Below, piece by piece: positions 27,283 through 36,359 of a stretch of 64,000 bases of DNA (within the stretch, counting starts at the first letter, position 1; every line of letters starts with the position of its first letter). Below the pieces are notes generated by a model. The model was not told the DNA's origin, did no database searches, and was given only the letters and a program-made list of their open reading frames with translations. Source of the DNA: Neorhizobium lilium (GTDB lineage Bacteria; Pseudomonadota; Alphaproteobacteria; Rhizobiales; Rhizobiaceae); assembly GCF_004053875.1 (NCBI RefSeq), contig NZ_SBIP01000003.1, positions 434,001-498,000 on the forward strand, in the 5' to 3' direction. Made by a program: the position numbers and the translations under genes.

Positions 27283-30200
27283 TCACTCCGCCGCGACCCG
27301 CCTGATGCCTGCAACCTGCGTGAGGTAGGCGCGGAAAGCTGCCGGGCGCAACGGCTTGTGTTGAAGGCCGATTTCGTACCGCTCCGCCTCGGCCCGAACC
27401 TCCGGGCTCCGGTCGGCTGTGATCAGCAGGGCTGGAATTTCTGCGGAATATCGGCTGCGAAGCCGCAGGATCGCCTCGATTCCATTGCCGTCGTCCAGGT
27501 GGTAATCGGCAATGATGATGTCGGGCGGAAGCTCCCCGCCGTCGATCAGGCCATTCAAGGCCTCGACCGATGCCGCCTGCCTCACGCTGCAGCCCCAGCC
27601 GCTGATCAGCAGCGCCATGCCCTGCAGGATCTGCGGTTCGTTGTCGATGCACAGGACCCGCAAGCCGTGCAGCGGCTGACGTCGGGTTTCCGTGCGGTCC
27701 GCACTCCGGCCTGAACGCGTTACGGCGACATCGCGCGACATTTCCACCCGGAACACGGTGCCGCGGCTCAACTCGGAATGCAGCCGCACCGGATGGTCGA
27801 GCACACGGGAAATGCGATCGACGATCGAGAGGCCGAGGCCGAGGCCATCCGCGGTCTTGGCGCCCTGATCGAGGCGGGCGAACTCCTTGAACACGGTCCT
27901 GAACTTGGAGGAGGGGATACCGATGCCGGAATCGAGCACGTCGATTACCACCCGGTTGCCGCGCCGCCTTGCGCCGACAAGCACCTTGCCCGTCACCGTG
28001 TATTTGATGGCGTTGGAGACGAGGTTCTGGATCAGTCTATGCAGAAGGTTGGCATCCGAGCGCACCCGCAGCGATGTCGGCATCACCACGAATTGCAGCT
28101 TTCGCTCCGCGGCCATGGGAGCGTGGTCGGTCGCCACGCGTCTCAGAATGTCGTCGAGCGCGACCGAGGTGATGCGCGGCTGCATGCCGCCGGTATCCAG
28201 CCGGGAGATGTCGAGAACCGCACCCAGGATCGCTTCGACGGAATCGAGCGCCGAGTCGATATTATGAACGAGCGTGCTGTTGCGATCGTCGGCGGTGCCG
28301 AGCCGCTCCACCAGTGTGGAGCAATAGAGCCGCGAGGCGTTGAGCGGCTGCAGGATGTCGTGGCCGGCGGCCGCAAAAAATCGGGTCTTGCCGAGATTGG
28401 CCTCGTCGGCGGCGGCCCGTGCTTCGGCCAGTTCACGGTTGACGCGGGTGAGTTCCGCCGTGCGCTCGCCGACACGCTGCTCCAGCGTTTCGTTGGCCTG
28501 CTTCAGCGCCATGTCGGCCGCCACGCGGTCGGAAATATCGGTAAAGGTGGCGACGACGCCGCTGTCTGGCATGGCATTGGATCGCACTTCGATGATGCGC
28601 TCGCCGCTCTTAAGCACGAGCGGAAAGGGCGCATCGAAGGTCTTGAACTGGCGCACGACCTCGCCTTGAGCATCGGGGGCGATATCGCGGCGCTCGGCAA
28701 GGATTGCCACCATGTCCTCAAGGGGGAAGCCGACCTGGCCCACATGGTCCGGCAGGTCGAGCAGGTGGCGAAAGCGCCGGTTCCAGATCGTCAGGCGGCC
28801 GGCACTGTCGAACACGGCAATGCCCTGGTCCATCTGGGAAAGCGCGTTTTGAAGCACGTCCTGGTTATATTGGAGCGCCTCGCTCGCCTGGTCGAGAAGC
28901 CAGGCCGTGTCCGCGCTTGCGTCTTCAGCCCGCTGGAGGATGAGCGACAGCACGAGGCGCGCCGAGGAGGAGCCGATCGCGCTGCCCAGAAGCTGTTCGG
29001 CGAAATGCACCATCGCCATGTCGGCGGGTTGTTCGTCGCTGAAACGGCGGCCGGCTTTCTTCTCGTAATTGGAGAAGGAGCGCTGCATCCGCTCCTCTCC
29101 CAGGTAGCGGGCAATCGCTGCTTTCAGATCGCCGACACTGACGCGGGTGGTCCAGCCGCGCGTGGCAAATTGCGAGCGCAAGTGCCGCTTCACGAAAATT
29201 CCGGCCTGCAGACGCTCCAGCGGCCGCGGATTGCGCGAGAGCGAGCCGAGCACGAAGGCGAGCATATTCAGTGTCAGGCTGAAGATCGTGGCGTTGACGA
29301 GCGGGTCCGTGCCTGGCCCGGCGAATATGGTCGTTCCAGGAAAGACGAAGTTCAAAACGGCAGCGGCGATATAGGAGTTGTCGGGGCCGCCGAGGCTCGG
29401 CAGAAACAGCATATAGCCCCACGCAAGGATGCCGAAAGACATGCCCAGAATCGCGCCGCGCGCATTGGCGCGTCGCCAGACGAGCCCGCCGAACAGCGCC
29501 GGAGCGATTTGCGCGATGGCGGCAAAGGCAAGAAGCCCGATCGATGCCAGCCCCGACTGGCTGTCGGCCATGCGGTAATAGCCGTAACCCAGCAGTAGTA
29601 CGGCGAAGATCGCCATCCGCCGGATGTTGAGAAGCGTGCGGGTCAGGTCGGCCCTTTGGCTTCCGCGCGATGCCATAAGCTTCCGGCGCAGGAAGATCGG
29701 GATGACGATGTCGTTCGACACCATGATGGAGAGAGCGACCGACTCCACCACCACCATGGCGGTCGCTGCGGAAAAGCCGCCGATGAAGGTGACGAGCGTG
29801 ACGAAGGGCAGGCCTTCGGCAAGCGGCAGGGTGAGGATGTAGAGGTCGGCATCTCCCGCGCCCTTGAAGGCGATAAGCCCGGCAATGGCGACGGGCAGGA
29901 CGAAGAGGTTGATCGCGACGAGATAGAGCGGGAGCAGGAAGCCCGCCACTTTCCGCTCCCTCGCCGTGCGATTCTCCACCACGGTCACATGGAACTGACG
30001 CGGCAGCATGACGATGGCAAAGGCGGAAAGCACGATCAGTGTTAGCCACCGGCTGATCGGCGTCTCGTAGGAGAGCGCGGCCTGGACAAGCGCATTGTCC
30101 GCTGCCTTTGCCATCAGGTCGGCGGGGCCGTCGAACAGAAAGAAAAGCACGGTAAGGCCGATCGTTGCGAAGGCCACCACCTTGACGACTGATTCCATGG

Positions 30201-30795
30201 CGATCGCCAGAATGAGCCCGTCCTGATGCTCGGTTGCATCCGTATGCCGGGTGCCGAACATGACGGCGAAGCAGGCCATCAAAAGCGTTACGATCAGCGC
30301 GAGATCGACGAAGTAAAGATTGCCGCTGCCGATCCCGTAATCGGACGGGTTGACCATGGCGGCGACGGAACTGGAGACAGCCCTCAACTGAAGCGCGATA
30401 TAGGGAACCGAACCGACGAGCGCGATGATTGCCACAATCATGGCGACGGTGGAATTCTTGCCATAGCGGGCGGCGATGAGATCCGCCGCCGATGTGATCT
30501 TCTCGGCCTTGGCGAGATCGATGATGCGCCGGATGACCGGCATGCCGAGGGTAAAGGCGAGGATCGGGCCGATATAGATGCCGGTGAATTCCAGCCCGCG
30601 CTGGGAGGCAAGGCCGACGCCGCCGAAATAGGTCCAGGACGTGCAATAGACGGCAAGGCTCATGCCGTAGACGATTGGCCGCCCGCCCTTCGGCACGCCC
30701 GCAAGGCGGCTGCGCCTGTCGCCATAGCTCGCCACGGCGAACAGCAAAAGAACGTAGGCGAAGGCGGCGACGAAGATGATCCAGGCTGGCAGCAT
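27283..30795 (-). CDS. Hybrid sensor histidine kinase with N-terminal SLC5-type transporter domain
   Basis: A 1170-residue fusion. Residues 1 to about 500 form a sodium:solute symporter-like domain of about 13 helices (e.g. GRPIVYGMSLAVYCTSWTYF). A PAS domain follows (about 665-755), then a coiled linker and a HisKA domain with the phospho-accepting His in FFAAAGHDILQPLNA. The ATPase domain shows NLVSNAIKYT, DSGIGIP and GLGLGLSIV. A C-terminal receiver (about 1042-1161) holds the acceptor Asp in IIADYHLDDG. This is the NahK/ErcS-like architecture, which may sense a solute by transporting it. The ATG at 30795 has GGGAGGAGCA upstream. The output regulator is not adjacent. Confidence 0.93.
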   Translation of the reverse strand: MLPAWIIFVAAFAYVLLLFAVASYGDRRSRLAGVPKGGRPIVYGMSLAVYCTSWTYFGGVGLASQRGLEFTGIYIGPILAFTLGMPVIRRIIDLAKAEKITSAADLIAARYGKNSTVAMIVAIIALVGSVPYIALQLRAVSSSVAAMVNPSDYGIGSGNLYFVDLALIVTLLMACFAVMFGTRHTDATEHQDGLILAIAMESVVKVVAFATIGLTVLFFLFDGPADLMAKAADNALVQAALSYETPISRWLTLIVLSAFAIVMLPRQFHVTVVENRTARERKVAGFLLPLYLVAINLFVLPVAIAGLIAFKGAGDADLYILTLPLAEGLPFVTLVTFIGGFSAATAMVVVESVALSIMVSNDIVIPIFLRRKLMASRGSQRADLTRTLLNIRRMAIFAVLLLGYGYYRMADSQSGLASIGLLAFAAIAQIAPALFGGLVWRRANARGAILGMSFGILAWGYMLFLPSLGGPDNSYIAAAVLNFVFPGTTIFAGPGTDPLVNATIFSLTLNMLAFVLGSLSRNPRPLERLQAGIFVKRHLRSQFATRGWTTRVSVGDLKAAIARYLGEERMQRSFSNYEKKAGRRFSDEQPADMAMVHFAEQLLGSAIGSSSARLVLSLILQRAEDASADTAWLLDQASEALQYNQDVLQNALSQMDQGIAVFDSAGRLTIWNRRFRHLLDLPDHVGQVGFPLEDMVAILAERRDIAPDAQGEVVRQFKTFDAPFPLVLKSGERIIEVRSNAMPDSGVVATFTDISDRVAADMALKQANETLEQRVGERTAELTRVNRELAEARAAADEANLGKTRFFAAAGHDILQPLNASRLYCSTLVERLGTADDRNSTLVHNIDSALDSVEAILGAVLDISRLDTGGMQPRITSVALDDILRRVATDHAPMAAERKLQFVVMPTSLRVRSDANLLHRLIQNLVSNAIKYTVTGKVLVGARRRGNRVVIDVLDSGIGIPSSKFRTVFKEFARLDQGAKTADGLGLGLSIVDRISRVLDHPVRLHSELSRGTVFRVEMSRDVAVTRSGRSADRTETRRQPLHGLRVLCIDNEPQILQGMALLISGWGCSVRQAASVEALNGLIDGGELPPDIIIADYHLDDGNGIEAILRLRSRYSAEIPALLITADRSPEVRAEAERYEIGLQHKPLRPAAFRAYLTQVAGIRRVAAE

Positions 30796-30982
30796 TGCTC
30801 CTCCCGCAAGATTTTGCGGCCCCATCCGACATTAGGGGAAAAGCATGGGCTTGGAAATCGCACCGGGCATCAGCAAAAGGTCCAATGACCTGCCGTGATC
30901 TTCGCGTCTTCGATCTTCCCAGCCTGGAAAATTACGCTAATTTGGTTGGGCGGCAGCAAGGCTGCGGATAAGGGGAAACACT

Positions 30983-31414
30983 ATGTCGGTCGTCTCGGAA
31001 TTTCGCTCGTTCATATCCAAGGGCAATGTGATCGACCTGGCGGTCGGTATCATCATCGGCGGCGCCTTTACGGGCATTGTCACCTCACTGGTCAACGATA
31101 TCGTCATGCCGTTGGTCGGCGCCCTCACAGGCGGCGGCTTCGACTTTTCCAACTACTTCCTGCCTCTGTCGAGCGCGGTCACCGCGCCGTCGCTGGCTGA
31201 GGCGCGCAAGCAGGGCGCTGTCTTCGCCTATGGCAGCTTCATCACCGTTTTCATCAATTTCGTGATCCTGGCTTTCATCATTTTCCTGATGGTCAAGGCG
31301 GTCAACAAGATGCGCGCCGCTGACAACAAGAAGGCCGAGCCTGAAAAGGAGGCACCGCCGCCTGCGGATATTCTGCTGCTGACGGAAATCCGCGACCTTT
31401 TGAAAACAAGGTAA
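30983..31414 (+). CDS. mscL: Large-conductance mechanosensitive channel MscL
   Basis: A 143-residue inner-membrane channel that opens under membrane tension to release solutes during osmotic downshock. The N-terminal amphipathic segment and first helix are [27 protein letters not shown], with the conserved pore glycines. The second helix is [21 protein letters not shown], followed by a charged cytoplasmic bundle ([15 protein letters not shown]). Its length is normal for the family. It is divergent from the hybrid kinase and followed by a strong hairpin. Confidence 0.97.
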   Translation: MSVVSEFRSFISKGNVIDLAVGIIIGGAFTGIVTSLVNDIVMPLVGALTGGGFDFSNYFLPLSSAVTAPSLAEARKQGAVFAYGSFITVFINFVILAFIIFLMVKAVNKMRAADNKKAEPEKEAPPPADILLLTEIRDLLKTR

Positions 31415-31430
31415 CTGCTGCGTCTTGCAT

Positions 31431-31471
31431 GTGAGATGGGGACCGATCACAAGAATCGATCCCCATCTCAC
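31431..31471. terminator. 17-bp hairpin after mscL
   Basis: GTGAGATGGGGACCGAT pairs with ATCGATCCCCATCTCAC with one mismatch and a 7-base loop. It starts 16 bases after the mscL stop. The U-tract is poor, so it may act as a stabilising hairpin as well as a terminator. Confidence 0.65.
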
Positions 31472-31532
31472 GGATTGTCATGGGATTCACGCTCCGCCTT
31501 GAGATAAAACGAGGCAAACCAGAAGGAATGCC

Positions 31533-32702
31533 ATGTCGATCCTCTCAAGCCTCAGCCCACGTGCCGTTGCCGCTCCGGAAAGCGGTATCGTCGAAGTCAT
31601 CAACTATGCGCGCGGGCGTGAAGGCCTGATTCCGCTTTGGGCAGGGGAAGGCGATCTGCCGAGCCCCGACTTCGTCAATCGCGCGACGTCCGAAGCCCTT
31701 ATGGCAGGCGAGACCTTCTATACCTGGCAGCGCGGCATTCCTGAATTACGTCAGGCACTTGCGGACTATTACCAGCGGCATTTCGCGGTATCGCTATCCA
31801 CCGACCATTTCTACGTTACCGGTTCGGGCATGCACGCCATCATGCTGGCGGTGCAGGCCGTCACCTCGCCGGGCGACGAAATGATCTATCTGTCGCCGAC
31901 CTGGCCCAATATCATCGCTGCGATCGAAATTGCCGGAGCGCATGCAGTCGGCCTGCCCCTGGATTTTACCGGTGGCCGCTGGTCGCTCGACATTGACAAG
32001 CTGGATGCGGTCATCACGCCGAAGACGAAGAGCCTCTTCATCAACACGCCGTCCAATCCGACTGGCTGGACAGCCACGACCGAAGATCTGAAGGCCATTC
32101 TGGCGCTTGCCCGCAAACGCGGGCTCTGGATCATCGCCGATGAGATATACGCCCGCTACTATTATGGCGGCGCGGTTCGGGCTCCTTCCTTCCTCGACAT
32201 CATGGAAGAGGGCGACCGCATTATCTTCGCCAACTCCTTTTCCAAGAACTGGTCCATGACCGGCTGGCGCGTCGGCTGGCTGGTGGCGCCGCCGGAAATC
32301 GGCCAGGTCATAGAGAACCTCGTGCAATATTCCAATTCCGGCGTTGCGCAATTCATGCAACGCGGCGCCGTGGTGGCGCTGAACGAGGGCGACGAATTTG
32401 TCGAGGCCAATATCCGGCGCGCTCATCAGTCTCGGGATATCCTCTGCGATGCGCTGATCGCGACCAACCGGGTCGAGACGTTGAAGCCGGATGGTGCACT
32501 TTACGCCTTCCTGAAGGTGGACGGTGTTACCGACAGCCGCCGTGCAGCACTCGACATCGTCGATAAGATCGGCGTCGCGCTGGCGCCCGGCTCCGCCTTC
32601 GGCAAGGGAGGCGAACTCTTCCTGCGCGCCTGCTTCCTGCGCGATCCCGCTCAGATCGAGGAGGCGGCCGGCCGGCTAGCCGACTACATCAATCGTATCT
32701 GA
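31533..32702 (+). CDS. PLP-dependent aminotransferase, class I/II
   Basis: A 389-residue fold-type I aminotransferase, cytoplasmic. Signatures are FYTWQRGIPELRQALADYY, the PLP-phosphate region VTGSGMHAIMLAVQ, NTPSNPTGW, the cofactor-contacting DEIYARYYY, and the Schiff-base lysine in SFSKNWSMTGWRVGW. The substrate amino acid cannot be set from sequence; aspartate-type or alanine-type enzymes look similar. The ATG at 31533 has AGAAGGA 6 bases upstream. It stands alone between the mscL hairpin and galE. Confidence 0.92.
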   Translation: MSILSSLSPRAVAAPESGIVEVINYARGREGLIPLWAGEGDLPSPDFVNRATSEALMAGETFYTWQRGIPELRQALADYYQRHFAVSLSTDHFYVTGSGMHAIMLAVQAVTSPGDEMIYLSPTWPNIIAAIEIAGAHAVGLPLDFTGGRWSLDIDKLDAVITPKTKSLFINTPSNPTGWTATTEDLKAILALARKRGLWIIADEIYARYYYGGAVRAPSFLDIMEEGDRIIFANSFSKNWSMTGWRVGWLVAPPEIGQVIENLVQYSNSGVAQFMQRGAVVALNEGDEFVEANIRRAHQSRDILCDALIATNRVETLKPDGALYAFLKVDGVTDSRRAALDIVDKIGVALAPGSAFGKGGELFLRACFLRDPAQIEEAAGRLADYINRI

Positions 32703-32851
32703 TCGAGACGGATTCGATAAAATTCGAACCAAGTTTAAAATCAACTATTTGCCTTGACTAAACATATACATGCTGCCCGCACCACCGGGTAAGCAATGAT
32801 GAAGATCGGCCGTGTTTTCTGTCTGCAACGAAAGAAGCAGGGAAAAGAAAC

Positions 32852-33886
32852 ATGGCCGTTCTGGTTACCGGAGGTGCTGGTTACATCGGCAGCCATATGG
32901 TTTGGGCTCTGATCGACGCCGGCGAGGATGTGGTCGTTCTCGACCGGCTTTCAACGGGCTTTCGCTGGGCGGTGCCGGGCGAGGCGAAGTTCTATCTGGG
33001 CGACGTCGGCGATGCGGCCATCCTCAAGCAGGTCTTTGCCGAAAACGAGATCGACGCAATCCTGCATTTCGCGGGCTCGATCGTCGTGCCCCAGTCCGTC
33101 GCCCATCCACTGGATTATTACGACAACAACACCGGCAAGACGCGGTTGCTTGCCTCGGCTGCAATTGAGGCCGGGATCAAGCACTTCGTGTTTTCCTCCA
33201 CCGCCGCCGTCTATGGCGACCAGAAGGATGATGAGCCGGTGCTGGAGTCGGCGCCGCTCCTGCCGAAGAACCCCTATGGCCAGTCCAAGCTGATGTCGGA
33301 ACTGATGTTGCGCGATGCGGCGGCAGCCCATGATTTCCGCTTTGTGGCGCTCCGCTACTTCAACGTGGCTGGCGCAGATCCGCTCGGCCGCACAGGTCTC
33401 TCCACGGAGGGCGCCACGCACCTGATCAAGATCGCCTGCGAGGCAGCGCTTGCCAAGCGCTCAGGCGTCGATGTCTTCGGTACGGATTATGCGACACCGG
33501 ACGGCACCGGGGTGCGCGACTATATTCACGTCACCGATCTCGTGGATGCGCATCTGAAGGCCTTGAGCTATCTGCGGCGCGGTGGCGAGCCGCTGATCGC
33601 CAATTGCGGCTATGGACGCGGCTACTCCGTTCTGGAGGTTCTGGAGGCAGTGAAGCGCGTTGGAGGCCAGCGTTTCGGCGTGCGCTACGGGCCGCGGAGA
33701 CCAGGCGATGCGGCAAGCGTGGTGGCGAACGCCACGCTTGCGCGGCGGCTGCTCGAGTGGAAGCCCCGGCACGATGACTTGGACCTGATCGTGGAAACGG
33801 CGATCCGCTGGGAGAAGGGGCTTGCCGATCGCAAGGCCGACAACCTTCACGCACTGCAGCACCGCCTTGCTTCCGCCCGATTTTAG
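32852..33886 (+). CDS. galE: UDP-glucose 4-epimerase (ExoB/GalE)
   Basis: A 344-residue extended short-chain dehydrogenase that interconverts UDP-glucose and UDP-galactose for surface polysaccharides. NAD binding is by VTGGAGYIGSHM, with DRLSTGF after beta 2. The catalytic serine/threonine and the Tyr-x-x-x-Lys pair are in FSSTAAVYG and NPYGQSKLMSE. C-terminal landmarks are RYFNVAGAD and VRDYIHVTDL. In rhizobia this enzyme (exoB) feeds exopolysaccharide and LPS synthesis, which fits the downstream glycosyltransferases. It is followed 14 bases later by a terminator-like hairpin. Confidence 0.94.
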   Translation: MAVLVTGGAGYIGSHMVWALIDAGEDVVVLDRLSTGFRWAVPGEAKFYLGDVGDAAILKQVFAENEIDAILHFAGSIVVPQSVAHPLDYYDNNTGKTRLLASAAIEAGIKHFVFSSTAAVYGDQKDDEPVLESAPLLPKNPYGQSKLMSELMLRDAAAAHDFRFVALRYFNVAGADPLGRTGLSTEGATHLIKIACEAALAKRSGVDVFGTDYATPDGTGVRDYIHVTDLVDAHLKALSYLRRGGEPLIANCGYGRGYSVLEVLEAVKRVGGQRFGVRYGPRRPGDAASVVANATLARRLLEWKPRHDDLDLIVETAIRWEKGLADRKADNLHALQHRLASARF

Positions 33887-33899
33887 CAGCTAGGAAAGT

Positions 33900-33925
33900 T
33901 CCCGTCGGCACTCGGACGGGATTTT
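33900..33925 (+). terminator. galE terminator that overlaps the next gene's ribosome site
   Basis: CCCGTC (33901-33906) pairs with GACGGG (33915-33920), followed by ATTTTC and the deacetylase ATG at 33927. The 3' arm is also the only purine-rich sequence in ribosome-site position, so the stem may limit translation of the deacetylase. Confidence 0.6.
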
Positions 33926-33926
33926 C

Positions 33927-34778
33927 ATGCGCATCCAGATCATCATTGCAGGCGCCGTTGCGCTTAGTCTCCCGGCGGCCGTAAACGCCGCTCAATTGGC
34001 CACCGCACCTTTGGTACCTGTCACGACTCCTGCGACTGCACCTGTTGCGCCATCGATCTTGCCGTCGCATGCGTCCGCGCATCTGCCTAAGCTTGTTGAG
34101 CCCCAACTGCATATCGCCCGCGCCGGGAACGGATCGCCGGCACGGATCGCTCTGACTTTCGATGCCTGCATGGGCAAAGCGGACGAACGCATTCTATCCA
34201 CACTACTGCGGGAGCGCGTGCCGGCGACGATTTTTGTGACCGCGCGCTGGCTGCGAACCAATCCCGCAGCCGTCGCGATTTTCCGCGACAACCCGGATCT
34301 GTTCGAAATCGAGGACCATGGCGAGAACCATATTCCGGCTGTCGATTTCCAGACCTCGATCTATGGTATCGCCGCCGCCGGCTCGCCTGAGGCTGTCGGT
34401 CGCGAGGTGGGTCGCGGGGCCGATGCGATCCGCGCCGCCGGCCTGCCCGAACCCCGCTGGTTCCGAGGCGCCACCGCTAAATACGACCTCACGGCCATCC
34501 ACGAGATCCGCAACATGGGCTTCCGGATAGCCGGATATTCGGTGAACGGTGACGGCGGCTCCCTGCTAGGGGCGCAGGAAACGCTGAAGCATATCGGCTC
34601 TGCCAAGGATGGCGATGTGGTGATCTCCCATATCAACCAGCCGACACATGCTGCAGGCGAGGGTGTCGCCAAGGCCATTCTTGCGCTGAAGGCGAGAGGC
34701 GTCGAATTTGTGCGGCTCTCCGATGTCGAGGCGACGGGCGACAACGACACGACCGGCCGCCAACCAGGCATGTTTTAA
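33927..34778 (+). CDS. Secreted polysaccharide deacetylase family protein
   Basis: A 283-residue exported protein with a signal peptide (MRIQIIIAGAVALSLPAAVNA), a Pro/Ala/Thr-rich linker and a NodB-homology domain. Motif 1 is LTFDACMGKAD (the catalytic Asp region; TFDAC rather than the more usual TFDDG), motif 2 DHGENH supplies metal-binding histidines, and motif 3 is in PRWFRGATAKYD. A C-terminal histidine lies in VVISHIN. It would remove acetyl groups from an extracytoplasmic polysaccharide. Position after galE and before glycosyltransferases suggests envelope polysaccharide tailoring. The substrate is not known. Confidence 0.88.
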   Translation: MRIQIIIAGAVALSLPAAVNAAQLATAPLVPVTTPATAPVAPSILPSHASAHLPKLVEPQLHIARAGNGSPARIALTFDACMGKADERILSTLLRERVPATIFVTARWLRTNPAAVAIFRDNPDLFEIEDHGENHIPAVDFQTSIYGIAAAGSPEAVGREVGRGADAIRAAGLPEPRWFRGATAKYDLTAIHEIRNMGFRIAGYSVNGDGGSLLGAQETLKHIGSAKDGDVVISHINQPTHAAGEGVAKAILALKARGVEFVRLSDVEATGDNDTTGRQPGMF

Positions 34779-35034
34779 AGAACGTAAGTGTCTGTTTAAT
34801 AGAGCGTCCTCATTTTCGGGCGCGAACAAATACAACCGCATACAGATGCGGGTTGAACAGCATCTTTTCAAAATTGTACGTTATATAAATGCTGCTCGAA
34901 CAACCGTGTCTTACGAAAAATTACATTGACATAGCCGCATCTGTAGTATGTACCAATATACAGTATTGCGCTATTGATCGTCAGCTATCAATTTTGAGTT
35001 GTTTCATTTTTTAGTTTGAAGATGAAGTTTCGAT
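34779..35034. promoter_or_regulatory. AT-rich 256-base leader before the glycosyltransferase genes
   Basis: This stretch is clearly richer in A/T than the flanking DNA and has no credible gene. A TTGACA word lies near 34927 with weak -10 candidates (TATGTA, TATACA) downstream. It marks the left side of an AT-richer block reaching to the tRNA-Thr gene, and is probably the promoter region of the GT4 gene. Confidence 0.45.
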
Positions 35035-36216
35035 ATGAAGATACTTTGCATCATTGCGGATACCGATCCTAAATCCGGAGGCCCGGTAGAGGGGTGGCGG
35101 CTTAATGCTGAAATCCTGACGGGCATGGGTCATGTCGTTGAATTCGCGACGCTCGATGATCCTAATGCGCCCCATGTGGCGGCCTTTCCATTTCCCGTTC
35201 ATGCCTGCGGCCCCGGGCTCGGCAGATATGGCTATACCTCGCGGCTCAGACATTGGATCGTCGATCATGCGAACGGCTTTGATGTCGCTGTCGTCAATGG
35301 CCTATGGAACCATTCCTCGATCGGCGGGTGGCAGGGCTTGCGTGAGGCGAAGCTGCCATATGTCGTTTTTACTCACGGTATGATGGATCCCTGGTTCAAG
35401 CAGGCCTATCCGTTCAAGCACCTCTTGAAGCAGGCCTTCTGGCTCGCTTGGCAGGGAAAAGCTCTTCGCGATGCCAGCCGGGTTTTGTTCACATGCGAAG
35501 AGGAACGCCGCCTGGCCCATGGCGAATTCTGGGGATTTCGGTATAGGGAGCATGTTGTCGCTTACGGAACGGATGGTCCGACCGATGATGAAGCTTCTCA
35601 CATTGCGGCTTTCGATACCGCGGTCCCTGACCTGAGGGACAAGCGCTTCCTTTTGTTCTTGAGCCGGATACATCCAAAGAAGGGTTGCGATCTTCTCGTT
35701 GAGGCATTTGCGGAGATTGCCAATGAACAGCCGGACCTTGACCTGGTGATCGCAGGACCGGATCAGGCCGGCTTGAGAGCGGGGCTTGAGTCCCGTGCCG
35801 AAAAAGCAGGCATAGCCGCCCGCATTCATTGGCCTGGCATGCTGCTTGGCGACGCCAAATGGGGAGCCTTCAGACGCGCGGAGGCCTTTGTTCTGCCTTC
35901 CCATCAAGAAAACTTCGGTATCGTCGTTGCCGAGGCGATGGCCTGCGGCACGCCGGTGATCATCACGGACAAGGTCAATATCTGGCGAGAGGTCGAAACC
36001 TCTGGTGGCGGGATCGTCCGATCCGATACGCTCGATGGGGTGAGAGAGGCTTTGCGGTTATGGATTGCTCTATCCGGACCCGAAAAGGATCTCATGAGAA
36101 AGTCGGCACGCGAGGGTTTCGAACGGTATTTCCACGTCGATGCTGCCGCGCAGGATCTGGCCAGTATCCTTCAGGTAGTTTCCAACGAGGCACAATCAGC
36201 CAGGCGATCAAAATGA
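35035..36216 (+). CDS. Glycosyltransferase family 4-like protein
   Basis: A 393-residue GT-B glycosyltransferase. The N-terminal domain begins ILCIIADTDPKSGGPVEGWRLNAEIL. The C-terminal sugar-nucleotide domain carries FLSRIHPKKGCDLLVEAFAE and the GT4 signature E-x7-E in HQENFGIVVAEAMACGTPVI. It is a retaining enzyme, probably cytoplasmic and membrane-associated, adding a sugar to a lipid-linked glycan. Codon use is less GC-biased than in neighbouring housekeeping genes, suggesting horizontal acquisition. It faces the convergent GT2 and flippase genes. Confidence 0.88.
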   Translation: MKILCIIADTDPKSGGPVEGWRLNAEILTGMGHVVEFATLDDPNAPHVAAFPFPVHACGPGLGRYGYTSRLRHWIVDHANGFDVAVVNGLWNHSSIGGWQGLREAKLPYVVFTHGMMDPWFKQAYPFKHLLKQAFWLAWQGKALRDASRVLFTCEEERRLAHGEFWGFRYREHVVAYGTDGPTDDEASHIAAFDTAVPDLRDKRFLLFLSRIHPKKGCDLLVEAFAEIANEQPDLDLVIAGPDQAGLRAGLESRAEKAGIAARIHWPGMLLGDAKWGAFRRAEAFVLPSHQENFGIVVAEAMACGTPVIITDKVNIWREVETSGGGIVRSDTLDGVREALRLWIALSGPEKDLMRKSAREGFERYFHVDAAAQDLASILQVVSNEAQSARRSK

Positions 36217-36359
36217 AGATCTGCACGGCTGGCACAAGCGCGACCTGAAGGACAAACGCTTGAGCAAGCTATGAAGCGCTCAACGGCGTTTCTGCCTACT
36301 CGTGCAGGACGGAGTGCTTTCGCAGAGAGATTTCGAAATATGCCTGCGGACGAGAAAGC

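Noticed and set aside
27778..29598. 606-codon open frame opposite the hybrid histidine kinase
   Set aside because: The kinase strand has clear domains; the antisense frame is Arg/Gly/His-rich without any family signature, typical of shadow frames in GC-rich DNA.
34885..34905. TGCTGCT-x-GA similar to the tRNA-Thr 3' end, as a possible left attachment site of the polysaccharide islet
   Set aside because: Only about 7 contiguous bases match and no integrase is present; this is within chance expectation.
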